Shown: in pieces, positions 9,168-18,361 of the stretch
Position numbering within the stretch: the stretch's first letter is position 1
Layout: the number at the start of each line of letters is the position of its first letter
Assembly (NCBI RefSeq): GCF_012641405.1
Contig: NZ_JABAII010000023.1
Coordinates: 43,848-107,847 of the forward strand
Origin: Rhizobium sp. P40RR-XXII
GTDB taxonomy: Bacteria; Pseudomonadota; Alphaproteobacteria; Rhizobiales; Rhizobiaceae
Reading direction: 5' to 3'
Length of the DNA stretch: 64,000 nt
Notes under the pieces: model-generated
Told to the model about the DNA's origin: nothing
Database searches by the model: none
The model's input: the letters and a program-made list of their open reading frames with translations, nothing else
Program-made: the position numbers and the translations under genes

Positions 9168-10088
9168 TCACCCCAGCTTGGTGGGATCGACACCAGGCCA
9201 TGCGACACCGTCGCCCCGATCCATGGTCGCGATCAGCGCCATGTCCGCGTCATCGATGGCAAATCCGAAGAGATCGAGATTCTGACGCAGCCGATCCGCG
9301 TTGAGGCTCTTGGGCAGAACGGCATAACCCTTCTGCACACCCCACCTCAGCAGCACTTGCGCTTCGCTAACGCCATATTTCTTCGCCATGGCCTTGAACG
9401 GCGAGGCTTCGTCGGCGCTGTCGGCCTTCATCTGGTCGGTCTTGGAGCTATCCTGCCCTTCGCGCCAGGTCGAAAGTGGGACGAGCGAGCTGTAAGCGAT
9501 CGTCGCGATGCCGTTTTTAGCAAGATAGGAGACAAGTGCCGGCTTTTGCGACCAGGGATGCAGTTCGATCTGGTCGGCGTCCGGCAAGGGCAAGTCTGCC
9601 GCCCTGATCTCTTCGAGATGGGTTTCGAGGTAGTTGCTGACGCCGATGGCGCGAACCTTGCCCTGGGCCTTCAGGTCGACCAGAGCCTTCCATTGATTGA
9701 GCCGCTCGTCGCCTCCGGAGGGAGCGTGAATCAGATAAAGATCGATATAGTCGTGGCCCAAAGCTGCAAGGCTGGCTTCGAACGCGGCGATCGTGCCGTC
9801 ATAGGTCTTCGGCGGATCGCCCCAGGCCGCATTCCCCGGCCAGACCTTGGTCGTTACGAAAAGATCCGCGCGGGAGATGCCCGTCGCCGCCATGCCGGCC
9901 TTGACACCCTCGCCGACACCCGCCTCGTTGTGGTAGCCTTCTGCCGTGTCGATATGGCGATATCCGGCGATGATGGCTGACTCCACAGCGCCATCCGCTT
10001 CGTCCGGCTTGATGAGGAAGGTGCCAAAGCCGACCGTCGGCAGCTCGATATTATCGCCAAGCTGCAGTGCCTGTTGAACGTCGCTCAT
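9168..10088 (-). CDS. Aldo/keto reductase
   Basis: 306 aa, a full-length NADPH-dependent aldo/keto reductase with a TIM barrel. The catalytic tetrad is visible as D47 (RHIDTAEGY), Y52, K81 (VTTKVW) and H121 (LYLIHAP). The GVSNY and LPKSLN motifs for substrate and NADP binding are present. It reduces aldehydes or ketones in the cytoplasm; the substrate is unknown. It is transcribed away from an AraC regulator with a 193-bp shared upstream region, a very common pairing in which the AraC protein controls the reductase in response to a carbonyl compound. Confidence 0.92.
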   Translation of the reverse strand: MSDVQQALQLGDNIELPTVGFGTFLIKPDEADGAVESAIIAGYRHIDTAEGYHNEAGVGEGVKAGMAATGISRADLFVTTKVWPGNAAWGDPPKTYDGTIAAFEASLAALGHDYIDLYLIHAPSGGDERLNQWKALVDLKAQGKVRAIGVSNYLETHLEEIRAADLPLPDADQIELHPWSQKPALVSYLAKNGIATIAYSSLVPLSTWREGQDSSKTDQMKADSADEASPFKAMAKKYGVSEAQVLLRWGVQKGYAVLPKSLNADRLRQNLDLFGFAIDDADMALIATMDRGDGVAWPGVDPTKLG

Positions 10089-10281
10089 GTGATGTCTCCT
10101 GCTTGATCGCCCGTCATTTGTGGCACGGGCGTCGTTTAATCATGTCAGGAAGCTAGTTGCGAGCGCTGCAGATCGCTTGCCTCATTTTTCGAAAGATTTG
10201 CCTGATCTTCCAAACTTATCGAATTTTGTGTGAATTAGGTCTTTCGTCCTGTTAGAGTTTCGGTGGCGATCGGAGTGGAAG

Positions 10282-11190
10282 ATGAAAATCGAGGACCTTG
10301 TCCCGTTGGCGGAGCGCCTCGCCATTTTGGCAAATGAAACCTGGCGCTGCGCCTCGCTCGTGAATGACAGCGAAAACAGTGATCTCCCCGGCCTGGTGGT
10401 TGTGCGCAAGACACATCCCAGCCAGGTCGAGGCGTCCATTTACAACCCGGTGCTTGGTCTGGTTCTGCAGGGATCGGCAGAGGTTTCCGCTGGCGCCCAG
10501 TCCGTGTCTTTCACACCGGGGGATCTGCTGTTGGTCAGCCATGAATTGCCGGTCGCAACCCGAATCCGCCATGCCTCGCTTCTCGCCCCCTATCTCGCTG
10601 TGTTTGTGTCAATCGATCTGGGCATTATTCGCAGCCTTGCCGAACAGGCGGGCGACAGCGAAGTGGAAAACAAGAATGCACGGTCTCTGGAGATGAGCAC
10701 CGCCGAGCCGGCGCTTATAGACGCGTTGGGCCGCTATCTTTCGTTGTCGGGAAGCTCTGTTGAAGCGGACGTGCTCATCCCACTCATTCGTCGGGAGGTC
10801 CATTTTCGGATGTTGGTAGCTCCTCACGGCGGGATGCTGCGCAACCTCCTTTCTCCGGGTGGCAATGCCAGTAAGATTGCCGGTGCGATCAAGATCATCC
10901 GCGCGAACTTTCGAAAACCGTTGGCATTAGGAGAGCTTGCGAGCGCAGTGGGGATGAGCCAGTCATCCTTTCACGCCCATTTCAAATCGATCACTGGGGC
11001 AACCCCGCTTCAATACCAGAAAGACCTGCGCATGATCGAGGCAAGGCGGATTTTATCCGAGGGTAGCCACACCGTCGCTGCGGCAGCGTTCATCGTCGGT
11101 TATGAAAGCGCCAGCCAATTTAGCCGCGAATACGCCCGTAAATTTGGCGCATCGCCCAGACACGATCTGGGGCAGATGGATACAAGTTGA
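10282..11190 (+). CDS. AraC-family regulator with cupin-like N-terminal domain
   Basis: 302 aa. Residues about 40-190 match the AraC-type N-terminal effector domain (VLGLVLQGSAEVSAGAQS…FTPGDLLLVSHELPV), and about 195-295 the double helix-turn-helix DNA-binding domain (LGELASAVGMSQSSFHAHFK; SASQFSREYARKFGASP). The ATG at 10282 follows a GGAGTGGAAG ribosome site. Divergent from the aldo/keto reductase, so it probably regulates it. It is not of the same subfamily as the four AraC paralogues at 40-53 kb. Confidence 0.9.
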   Translation: MKIEDLVPLAERLAILANETWRCASLVNDSENSDLPGLVVVRKTHPSQVEASIYNPVLGLVLQGSAEVSAGAQSVSFTPGDLLLVSHELPVATRIRHASLLAPYLAVFVSIDLGIIRSLAEQAGDSEVENKNARSLEMSTAEPALIDALGRYLSLSGSSVEADVLIPLIRREVHFRMLVAPHGGMLRNLLSPGGNASKIAGAIKIIRANFRKPLALGELASAVGMSQSSFHAHFKSITGATPLQYQKDLRMIEARRILSEGSHTVAAAAFIVGYESASQFSREYARKFGASPRHDLGQMDTS

Positions 11191-11487
11191 GTAGGAACTC
11201 CGGCTGCATTATCCGTCACAGCGCGCTGACTTCAGAGAGAGTGCAACGTGCTCGTTGAGGATTCTCGACGATTGGATTGAGCGCCGACATCGTTCAGCGC
11301 TCACCCTTCGCAAAGGGACGCCCCGGCTGGAGGGTCTCCACTCCGGGACGGGCCGGGTGCGACATTGATCACATAACGTGTTGCAGGGTGCCAGAACGTC
11401 CTCAGGTGTTGTCGGACCTGAAGCAACAGCGGAAAATGTCGTCGCCGGGAAGCCAGATGCACCAGGCTGTCGGACTATTCAATCTGG

Positions 11488-12345
11488 ATGCTGGAATACG
11501 CATGGGTGCCTGACGCACCGACGAGTTCGCTGGTTTATGGTCGACATAACATGGGGAATGAGAAGCTTCCCTATTGCTACACGCTTCTAAGGGGCAACGG
11601 CCAGACTATTCTCCTTGACTGTGGTCTCAACAATGCATCGCATGGAAAAGAGTTCGTGGAGCGGTTCAACGTCCAGAACTGGTTTCCCCCGCGCGAGGTG
11701 CTGGCCGAAGTCGGTTGCACGCCGGAAGAAATCGACCACGTCATCCTGACCCACGCGCATTTCGATCACATGGGTGGGCTGGAGCTCTTCCCCAAAGCGA
11801 CATTCTATATCCAGCAGCAAGAACTAGTCTCTTGGGTCTCGATCATGGCACTCCATCGGCGTTTTCGCTGGCTACTGACTGCGACCGACACCGGCGACAT
11901 GCTGCAGGCTGTTCAGCTTGCACGAGAAGGTCGAATGCGCGGCCTGGACGGCGATGTCGATAATCTGTTCCCAGGTATCGATCTTAGGGTCGCTCGTGAC
12001 ACACATACTGCAGCGTCTCAGTACATCGTCATCCGAAACGACGGGAAGGCGCAAAGCGACGACGTATTCGTCTATACGGGTGACCTCCTATACCGCCACG
12101 ACAATATGCATGGCGGTAACCCCAACGATCCGGTCTACGTGCCGGTTGGGCTCGCTTTCGGGAGCCAGACCAACCTTGTCTTCGCTACCCACGAAATCAT
12201 GAAGACCGCGGGCTTCGATATTCGCCGCATCCTCACTCCGCATGAGCCGGCGATGACCAATATATACCCAAGCCGAACGACGGAAAACGGGCACTACATC
12301 GTCGAGGTCGCTCTCGGCGAGGGCCAGAAATCCGTTGTCAATTAG
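11488..12345 (+). CDS. Metallo-beta-lactamase fold hydrolase, N-acyl-homoserine-lactonase-like
   Basis: 285 aa from the first ATG. The zinc motif H-x-H-x-D-H is at H89, H91, D93, H94 (THAHFDHMGG). A bridging Asp is in VYTGDLLY and the last His in LTPHEPAM. This is the AttM/AhlD-like lactonase branch of the MBL fold, whose members open the ring of quorum-sensing acyl-homoserine lactones or gamma-lactones; the substrate here is not proven. Homologues carry a few residues before this Met: the in-frame codons CTG-TCG-GAC-TAT-TCA-ATC-TGG from 11467 read like the missing start with CTG in place of ATG. So the gene may use CTG at 11467, or may have lost its original start. Confidence 0.85.
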   Translation: MLEYAWVPDAPTSSLVYGRHNMGNEKLPYCYTLLRGNGQTILLDCGLNNASHGKEFVERFNVQNWFPPREVLAEVGCTPEEIDHVILTHAHFDHMGGLELFPKATFYIQQQELVSWVSIMALHRRFRWLLTATDTGDMLQAVQLAREGRMRGLDGDVDNLFPGIDLRVARDTHTAASQYIVIRNDGKAQSDDVFVYTGDLLYRHDNMHGGNPNDPVYVPVGLAFGSQTNLVFATHEIMKTAGFDIRRILTPHEPAMTNIYPSRTTENGHYIVEVALGEGQKSVVN

Positions 12346-12721
12346 CCTCCCAAGGCGCCGAATCTGCGGGGATGGTCATTCAAGTGCCTCCCCGCAGATG
12401 CTATTTGCGGATGACCAGTTGTCTCTCGACTCGCCAAGCGATTAAACAGACATTGCCCCGCTGGCCCAAAGCCCTGGTCCTCAAGCGTGAGCATGACAGT
12501 GGCGACCGGGAAGACCATCCTCAGGACAGAATACAGGCGGCTCGTAGGAGAGAGAGGCTGAACGTGAGTTTGCCGGCTGCATGCGCGGTTTTCAGTCGCC
12601 AGCATAGGAGCAACCCCTGTCTCGGCGCCGTGCTGTGGCGGGGTCCGAGGCGGATGCACTTGCGGCCTTGCAGTTTGATAATGAGCATAGACGAGGATTT
12701 CCCTAGCCGTTCCCGGATGGG
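12346..12721. other. Gene-free stretch between lactonase and TetR genes
   Basis: Frames open on both strands here have no recognisable similarity, no good ribosome site and irregular composition. The two flanking genes converge, so transcription terminators are expected. I see no clear long hairpin. Confidence 0.4.
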
Positions 12722-13327
12722 CTAATGTTCGATCCTTAGGGCGCGCAACACAAACGCGGTTTGCAAACGCAGTGCGCTACCGGCTTTCTGATTACCCTGC
12801 AAACGCTGCTCGACAAGGACCGGATGGATGAATGACATCATGGCTTCGACGACGGCCTGAGCAGTGCCTGCTCGATCCAACACTATTCTAGAGGAATTTG
12901 GTACGTCCCTAAGGATGTGCTCAACCGCTTCTCTTAACCTCTGAACATACTGGCGCGTTTCGGGCCAGTCCTCCAGATGGGCGGCTACGGAGAGCGCATG
13001 GACGTTTGGCGCGTGCGTGGCATCGTCCCGCACGCGCTTGTGGAGGTGTTCAAGAAGGGTCACCAGCTTAGCAGACGGTAGACTGAACGTTTCCGAGATC
13101 GCAAGCGCGGCTGACAGGGACTGATTAGCCTGCCGTGCATAGACGCCTCGATCAATCGCGGCCCTGGTGGGGAAAAATCGATAGACGTTGGCGCGGCTCA
13201 TACCCAGCTTTTCGGCAATATCCTCGACATTCGTCTTCTTCCGCCCGATACGGCGGATAAGCGCTTCGGCCTGGTCAAGAATAAGATCTATGGTCTCACG
13301 TTCGTCAATTTTTTCCACCTCTTTCAT
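12722..13327 (-). CDS. TetR/AcrR-family transcriptional regulator
   Basis: 201 aa. The N-terminal helix-turn-helix at about 28-65 (TNVEDIAEKLGMSRANVYRFFPTR) is typical. The C-terminal ligand domain is helical and divergent. It is the last gene of a leftward set (RND adaptor, RND pump, glutathione transferase, NmrA-like protein, this gene) and lies 36 bp from the NmrA-like stop, so it may be part of that transcript or regulate it. The set also has a different TetR at its upstream end. Confidence 0.88.
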   Translation of the reverse strand: MKEVEKIDERETIDLILDQAEALIRRIGRKKTNVEDIAEKLGMSRANVYRFFPTRAAIDRGVYARQANQSLSAALAISETFSLPSAKLVTLLEHLHKRVRDDATHAPNVHALSVAAHLEDWPETRQYVQRLREAVEHILRDVPNSSRIVLDRAGTAQAVVEAMMSFIHPVLVEQRLQGNQKAGSALRLQTAFVLRALRIEH

Positions 13328-13363
13328 CCGATGTACCCTCTTCCTGTAGGGATCGCAGGTGGA

Positions 13364-14464
13364 TCAGAGGCCGCCAAGGCGACCTCGCTGTCGGTCTTCG
13401 CTGCTTTTGAGAACCGAAAAGCTGTCCTTCAGCGCTTCCGGCTGAAGCTTCTCCCAGAGGGACAATGTGTTGTTGAGACGCGCGAGATCCTCATGTCGCT
13501 TCAGCCACTCCTCCGCAGATTTCAGCCTGTTTGGATGGATTTCATCGAGCAGTTGGTAATCGCGCGTGACGACATCGTGCTTCCACATGTTCCAGAATCC
13601 GGTGAAATTTTGCCGGAAACTCATCGTGCTTCTGTCGGCGGGATCCGCGCTGTAGCCGGCCGGCCGGTCTGCCGCGTTCTTGAGAGGCCCACTAAAATAC
13701 TGATCAATGTCGGTGTCGATATAGCGTGCTGGATGTCCCGTCACACGCTCGAATGCGGCGGCGAGTTCGTCGTATCGCACATGCTCGATGGCAACCTCAA
13801 GGTCCATTCCGACAGACCGCTGAGGGTTGTCGAAAAGCCAACGGACGTAATATGCGCAATCTTCCAGCGAGACATGGACGACTGCTCCCTGCCCAAGTGG
13901 CACCCTCCAGGTCACCACGCCATCCTCGATCCTCGGTGTCATTGGCGTAAAGGTCGAGAACGCCATCTCCATGTAGGGACCGGTGGTAAAAATCGCGGCG
14001 CCCATTTTGTCGGCATTGAACCTGTTTTGCGACAGGATCCATTCGGCGACGCGGCCCTTGCCATCATAGTGGCCGGTGCGGAAGCGGGAATCGTATCCTG
14101 ACTTTTTCAGGACATAGTCCAGGTTCCCGTAGACGAAGTACTTTATCCCCTCCTCGACCGCGATCTCATACGTCCTCATTGCGAGGAAGGTTTCTGTCTT
14201 CTCACCAGTATTGAACCCGTCGATGTTCACAAATGCCCCATCGCACGTGCGAAAGGCGGCTCGAAGAAGCGCCTCGTCCGCGAATGACCCCTCAAGCAGG
14301 GTTACGTTGCCCAAGGCCTGTAGCTGTTGCGCCCGTTCCGACGCCTCATCTCGCGTGAGCGCAAAGACTTTATACCTCCCATCCGCAACCAGCCCACGCA
14401 CGACAGACATGCCTTGCGCTCCCGTGGCACCGATAACAAAAATTCTCTTGATGTCAGATGACAT
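13364..14464 (-). CDS. NmrA-like NAD(P)-binding protein
   Basis: 366 aa. A Rossmann GxxGxxG (IGATGAQGMSVVRGL) lies near the N-terminus, followed by an NmrA/HSCARG-like sugar-epimerase fold. Such proteins bind NADP(H) as redox sensors or act as reductases. The ATG at 14464 is chosen because GGAGGAG stands 6-12 nt upstream; a longer TTG start overlaps that site. The C-terminal ~90 residues are a charged helical extension not usual for the smallest members. Likely co-transcribed with the glutathione transferase. Confidence 0.82.
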   Translation of the reverse strand: MSSDIKRIFVIGATGAQGMSVVRGLVADGRYKVFALTRDEASERAQQLQALGNVTLLEGSFADEALLRAAFRTCDGAFVNIDGFNTGEKTETFLAMRTYEIAVEEGIKYFVYGNLDYVLKKSGYDSRFRTGHYDGKGRVAEWILSQNRFNADKMGAAIFTTGPYMEMAFSTFTPMTPRIEDGVVTWRVPLGQGAVVHVSLEDCAYYVRWLFDNPQRSVGMDLEVAIEHVRYDELAAAFERVTGHPARYIDTDIDQYFSGPLKNAADRPAGYSADPADRSTMSFRQNFTGFWNMWKHDVVTRDYQLLDEIHPNRLKSAEEWLKRHEDLARLNNTLSLWEKLQPEALKDSFSVLKSSEDRQRGRLGGL

Positions 14465-14530
14465 GGATAGCTCCTCCAAATGGTCGATGGAAAAAGGCGA
14501 TAGACTTGCGCCGTATGCGGGTTCTGGCCG

Positions 14531-15115
14531 TCATGCCGAGCGCGAAAGGTTTGAAGACGCCATGAGTGCTCTTTGAAACGCCGGGCGCGCCTCCGCGCGT
14601 TCGATGTAGCGGTGAAGATTTGGGTTTTCCTCGAGCACGTCAGCCCCCCGCAGCCCCCGCAGTACCGTCACCATTAAGAGGTCGCCGGCACTGAACGCAC
14701 CGTCGAGCCAATCTTTTTCACCAAGGAGCACCGACAGTTCATGGAGCCGCTGTTGCAAATACCCGATGCTGCCGGAGGAGACAGAAGGCTCAATTGTGTT
14801 CAGCGCCGCGAACATCCACATGGCCGCTCGCGACCGGCCGTTGCGATCCAACGGAAGGAGGCCGGGATATTCCTGGGCGATGTGATGAACGATTGCACCT
14901 GACTCGAACAGCACCAGATCCCCGTCCTCATAGGTCGGCATTTGTCCAAAGGGATGAAGCGCGCGATATTCAGGCCGCCGCATTTCGGAGAACGTCAGCA
15001 ATCGCAATTGATAAGATTGCCCAACCTCCTCAAGTGCCCATCGCACGCGGATATCGCGATGCAAACCGCGCCCGCCGTCCGGCGGATTTTTGAAGACTGA
15101 TACGATCGGTGACAT
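14531..15115 (-). CDS. Glutathione S-transferase family protein
   Basis: 194 aa. N-terminal thioredoxin-like domain (about 1-80) with the cis-Pro and Glu-Ser glutathione site (GQMPTYEDGDLVLFESGAIVHHI), then an all-helical C-terminal domain with the GAFSAGDLLMV motif. GSTs conjugate or isomerise electrophilic compounds with glutathione in the cytoplasm. It lies 117 bp downstream of the RND pump gene on the same strand, which fits a detoxification operon. Confidence 0.88.
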   Translation of the reverse strand: MSPIVSVFKNPPDGGRGLHRDIRVRWALEEVGQSYQLRLLTFSEMRRPEYRALHPFGQMPTYEDGDLVLFESGAIVHHIAQEYPGLLPLDRNGRSRAAMWMFAALNTIEPSVSSGSIGYLQQRLHELSVLLGEKDWLDGAFSAGDLLMVTVLRGLRGADVLEENPNLHRYIERAEARPAFQRALMASSNLSRSA

Positions 15116-15232
15116 GTCGCTCCTGGCATTGCCCTGGTTTGATCAATAAAAACGTTCGCCACGGCATTGCCGGGGTGGAGGCGGGCTCCTGTTCCATTGC
15201 AAAAGCCCGCGATCACTGGCCAACTCTGCGCA

Positions 15233-18200
15233 TCACTCCGCCGCGAGATGGATGTTGGGTTCCAAGTCACTCCCCACCTGGGAGGGGGCTTGCTCCTGGT
15301 GCTTCGCGTTGTCCTCGGTCGGTTTGATCCGGAACCATGCCGCATAGAGCGCCGGCAGGAACAGCAGGATCATCAGTGTGCCGACGGCTGTACCGCCGAT
15401 CAGCGTGTAGGCCATCGACCCCCAGAAGACCGAGTGGGTCAGCGGGATGAACGCGAGGACTGCGGCAAGTGCAGTCAAGATGACCGGACGCGTTCTTTGC
15501 ACCGTGGCTTCGATGACCGCGTGATAGTCGTCGAGACCAGCTGCCTTGTTCTCCTTGATCTGCTCGGTCAGGATCAAAGTATTGCGCATAAGGATTCCCG
15601 CCAGCCCGATCAATCCGAGAATGGCGTTGAAGCCGAACGGCTGATGGAAGAGGAGCAGCACCGGAACCACGCCCGCAAGGCCCAGCGGTCCCGTCAGCAT
15701 GACCATGGTCATGGTCGACAGGCTGCGGACCTGCAGGACAATGACGATCAGCATAGCGGCAATCATCGCCGGGAAGATCTGGACGAGGGCGACGTTAGCC
15801 TTCAAGGACTCCTCGATGTTTCCTCCCATCTCGATACGGTAGCCGGCTGGAAGCGACGCGATCAGCGGCTGAAGCGCCTTCAGAATCTGCTGCGAAACTT
15901 CCGGAGGCTGCGTTGCCTCGTTGATGTCGGAGCGGACGGTAATGACAGGCGTTCGATCGCGTCTTTTCAGGATTGGTTCTTCAAACCGAATTTCCGAGTG
16001 CCCGATCTGATCGAGCGGAACCTGCCGGCCACCGCGGCTCATCAGCGAGAAGTCTGCGAGTCTAGAAGGATCGAGGCGGCTTTCACCGGCGCTGCGGGCG
16101 ATGACAGGCACGGTACGAATATTCTCGCGAACCTGCGTGATCGGAATTCCGCTCAGCAACAATTGCAACTGCTGGGCCGCCTCCGCCGACGAGAGACCGA
16201 TCAGATTGAGCCGATCCTGGTCTGGGACGAAGCGCAGCACAGGTGTGCGGTTGCCCCAGTCGCGGTTTGCCTGGCGGACATCCGGTACAGTCTTCATGAT
16301 TTCCAAAGCCTTTTCGGAAATCTGGTACAGTTGCTGAGGATCCGGACCCATAACACGGAATTCGACAGGAAACGGCGTGTAAGGGCCGAATACGAGCTGC
16401 GTGACGCGGACATAGGCTTCGGGAGCGAGGCCATCCGACACAGCGCTCCGGAGACGTTGCTTCAGGGCTTCGCGGGCTTCGGCATCAGGTGTCAGCACGA
16501 CGATCTTGGCGAAGGAAGGATCCGGCAATTCCGGCGCCATGGCGAAGAAGAAGCGAGGAGCGCCCTGCCCCACATAGCTCGTGACAGTCTTTGCCTCCGG
16601 CTGCTTCTGCAGCCATCCCTCAAGCTTCTCAACCGTCGCCGTCGTCGTCTCAATGCTGGTGCCCTCGGGCAAGCGGACCTCGACCAGTACTTCGGGGCGG
16701 TCCGACGTCGGGAAGAACTGCTGCTTGACGGCGCCCATACCAACGACGGACACACCCATGGTGATGCCGACCACCGCACAGGTGACGAACTTGTGCCGCA
16801 CGGCAAACTCGATCATTCCCCGAAGGCGGCGATAATTTGGCGTGTCGTAGATCGCGTGATGGCCACCGTCGACCGGCTTGATCGCCGGCAGCATCTTGAC
16901 GCCAAGATAGGGCGTGAAGACCACGGCGACGATCCAGGAGACGATGAGGGCAAAACCCACGACCCAGAAGATGTTGCCGGCATATTCGCCGGCGGTCGAG
17001 CGCGCGAAGCCGACCGGCATCAGCCCGATGATCGTCACGAGCGTGCCGGACAGCATGGGCGCGGCCGTATGACTCCAGGCATAGGCGGCCGCCTTGATGC
17101 GATCCATCCCCTCTTCCATCTTCACAACCATCACCTCGATGGCGATGATGGCGTCGTCGACCAGAAGGCCGAGTGCGAGAATAAGGGCGCCAAGCGTGAT
17201 GCGATCGAAGAACCGCCCAGTCTCCAGCATGATGAGGAAGACGACGGCAAGCGTCAGCGGAACGGCAAGGGCAACGACGATGCCGACGCGCCACCCGAGG
17301 CTGATAAGGCTCACGAACAGCACGACGCCAAGCGCCATGGCGAATTTCAGCATGAACTCGCCGACGGCTTCCTGGATGTTGACGGCCTGGTCACTGACCT
17401 TCGCGAGCGTCATGCCGAGCGGCAAGATCTGTGCGATCGCATCGGATCTTGCTTCCAGTGCCTTGCCGAGTTCCAGACCGTTCCAGCCCTGCTGCATCAC
17501 CACTCCAAGCATAATGGCCGGTTCGCCATTGTGACGGATGAGATAGGTGGCCGGATCTTCATAGCCGCGGCGAATCTCTGCAAAATCCGAGAGCTTCAGC
17601 GTGCGCCCGCCTGCGACGATGGGCGTGTCGGCGATCGCCTGTATGCTGTCGTAAGCGCCATCGAAGCGGATGAAAACCTGTGGGCCGCGCGTGTCAATCG
17701 ATCCCGCTGGCGTCACGGTATTCTGCCGCTGCAACGCGGCAGCTATGTCCTGCGCAGAAATGCCAAGGGTAGCCAGTTTGGCAAAGGAGAATTCAACGAA
17801 GATCTGCTCGGGGCGCTCTCCGAGAATGTTGATCTTCTTGACGCCGGGCACATGCAGAAGGTCCTGGCGGATCACCTCTGCCTGACGCACAAGGTCGCGC
17901 ATCGGCATGCCCTTCGCCTTCAGCGCATAAAGACCGAAGCTGACATCGGAATACTCGTCATTGACAAAAGGACCAAGAACGCCTTGCGGCAGGTTTCGCG
18001 CCTCGTCTCCAAGCTTCTTTCGTGCCTGATAGAACTCCTCCTCCACCGCTGTGGGCGGTGTACTGTCCTTCAGCGTGACGGTCAGAAAAGCGTATCCCGG
18101 TCGCGTGGTCGTCTCGACGCGGTCATACCATGTCAGTTCCTGGAGGCGCTTCTCAAGAGGCTCGGCGACAAGATCCTGCATCTCGCGCGCTGTCGCGCCT

Positions 18201-18361
18201 GGCCACACGGCTGTCACGGTCAGCGTCTTGATGGTAAACGAGGGATCCTCCGCCCGTCCGAGCTTGGCGAAGGCATAGACGCCGGCGGCGGCAAGCAGAA
18301 TGATGAAGAACAGCGTAACGGCTCTCTCGCGAACCGCAAGCGCGGATAGATTGAAGCTCAT
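15233..18361 (-). CDS. RND-family efflux pump, inner-membrane permease
   Basis: 1,042 aa, the full length of AcrB/MexB-type pumps. The N-terminal membrane helix is followed by the first periplasmic porter half, a central bundle with the proton-relay LGLLVDDAIIAIEVM (adjacent Asp residues) and a second porter half and bundle. It exports drugs, solvents or other amphiphiles using the proton gradient. Its ATG overlaps the adaptor stop by 4 nt, showing translational coupling. No outer-membrane TolC-like gene is present, so it must borrow one. The branch looks like the heavy, PAS-less tripartite drug pumps common in rhizobia. Confidence 0.93.
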   Translation of the reverse strand: MSFNLSALAVRERAVTLFFIILLAAAGVYAFAKLGRAEDPSFTIKTLTVTAVWPGATAREMQDLVAEPLEKRLQELTWYDRVETTTRPGYAFLTVTLKDSTPPTAVEEEFYQARKKLGDEARNLPQGVLGPFVNDEYSDVSFGLYALKAKGMPMRDLVRQAEVIRQDLLHVPGVKKINILGERPEQIFVEFSFAKLATLGISAQDIAAALQRQNTVTPAGSIDTRGPQVFIRFDGAYDSIQAIADTPIVAGGRTLKLSDFAEIRRGYEDPATYLIRHNGEPAIMLGVVMQQGWNGLELGKALEARSDAIAQILPLGMTLAKVSDQAVNIQEAVGEFMLKFAMALGVVLFVSLISLGWRVGIVVALAVPLTLAVVFLIMLETGRFFDRITLGALILALGLLVDDAIIAIEVMVVKMEEGMDRIKAAAYAWSHTAAPMLSGTLVTIIGLMPVGFARSTAGEYAGNIFWVVGFALIVSWIVAVVFTPYLGVKMLPAIKPVDGGHHAIYDTPNYRRLRGMIEFAVRHKFVTCAVVGITMGVSVVGMGAVKQQFFPTSDRPEVLVEVRLPEGTSIETTTATVEKLEGWLQKQPEAKTVTSYVGQGAPRFFFAMAPELPDPSFAKIVVLTPDAEAREALKQRLRSAVSDGLAPEAYVRVTQLVFGPYTPFPVEFRVMGPDPQQLYQISEKALEIMKTVPDVRQANRDWGNRTPVLRFVPDQDRLNLIGLSSAEAAQQLQLLLSGIPITQVRENIRTVPVIARSAGESRLDPSRLADFSLMSRGGRQVPLDQIGHSEIRFEEPILKRRDRTPVITVRSDINEATQPPEVSQQILKALQPLIASLPAGYRIEMGGNIEESLKANVALVQIFPAMIAAMLIVIVLQVRSLSTMTMVMLTGPLGLAGVVPVLLLFHQPFGFNAILGLIGLAGILMRNTLILTEQIKENKAAGLDDYHAVIEATVQRTRPVILTALAAVLAFIPLTHSVFWGSMAYTLIGGTAVGTLMILLFLPALYAAWFRIKPTEDNAKHQEQAPSQVGSDLEPNIHLAAE

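Noticed and set aside
11277..11513. Small frame upstream of the lactonase-like gene
   Set aside because: No ribosome site, no similarity, and it overlaps the conserved lactonase N-terminal codons in another frame.
15167..18349. 1,060-codon plus-strand open frame
   Set aside because: It is the exact antisense of the RND pump gene; low-complexity, charged composition (many H, R, D, Q) is the mirror of codon bias in the real gene.
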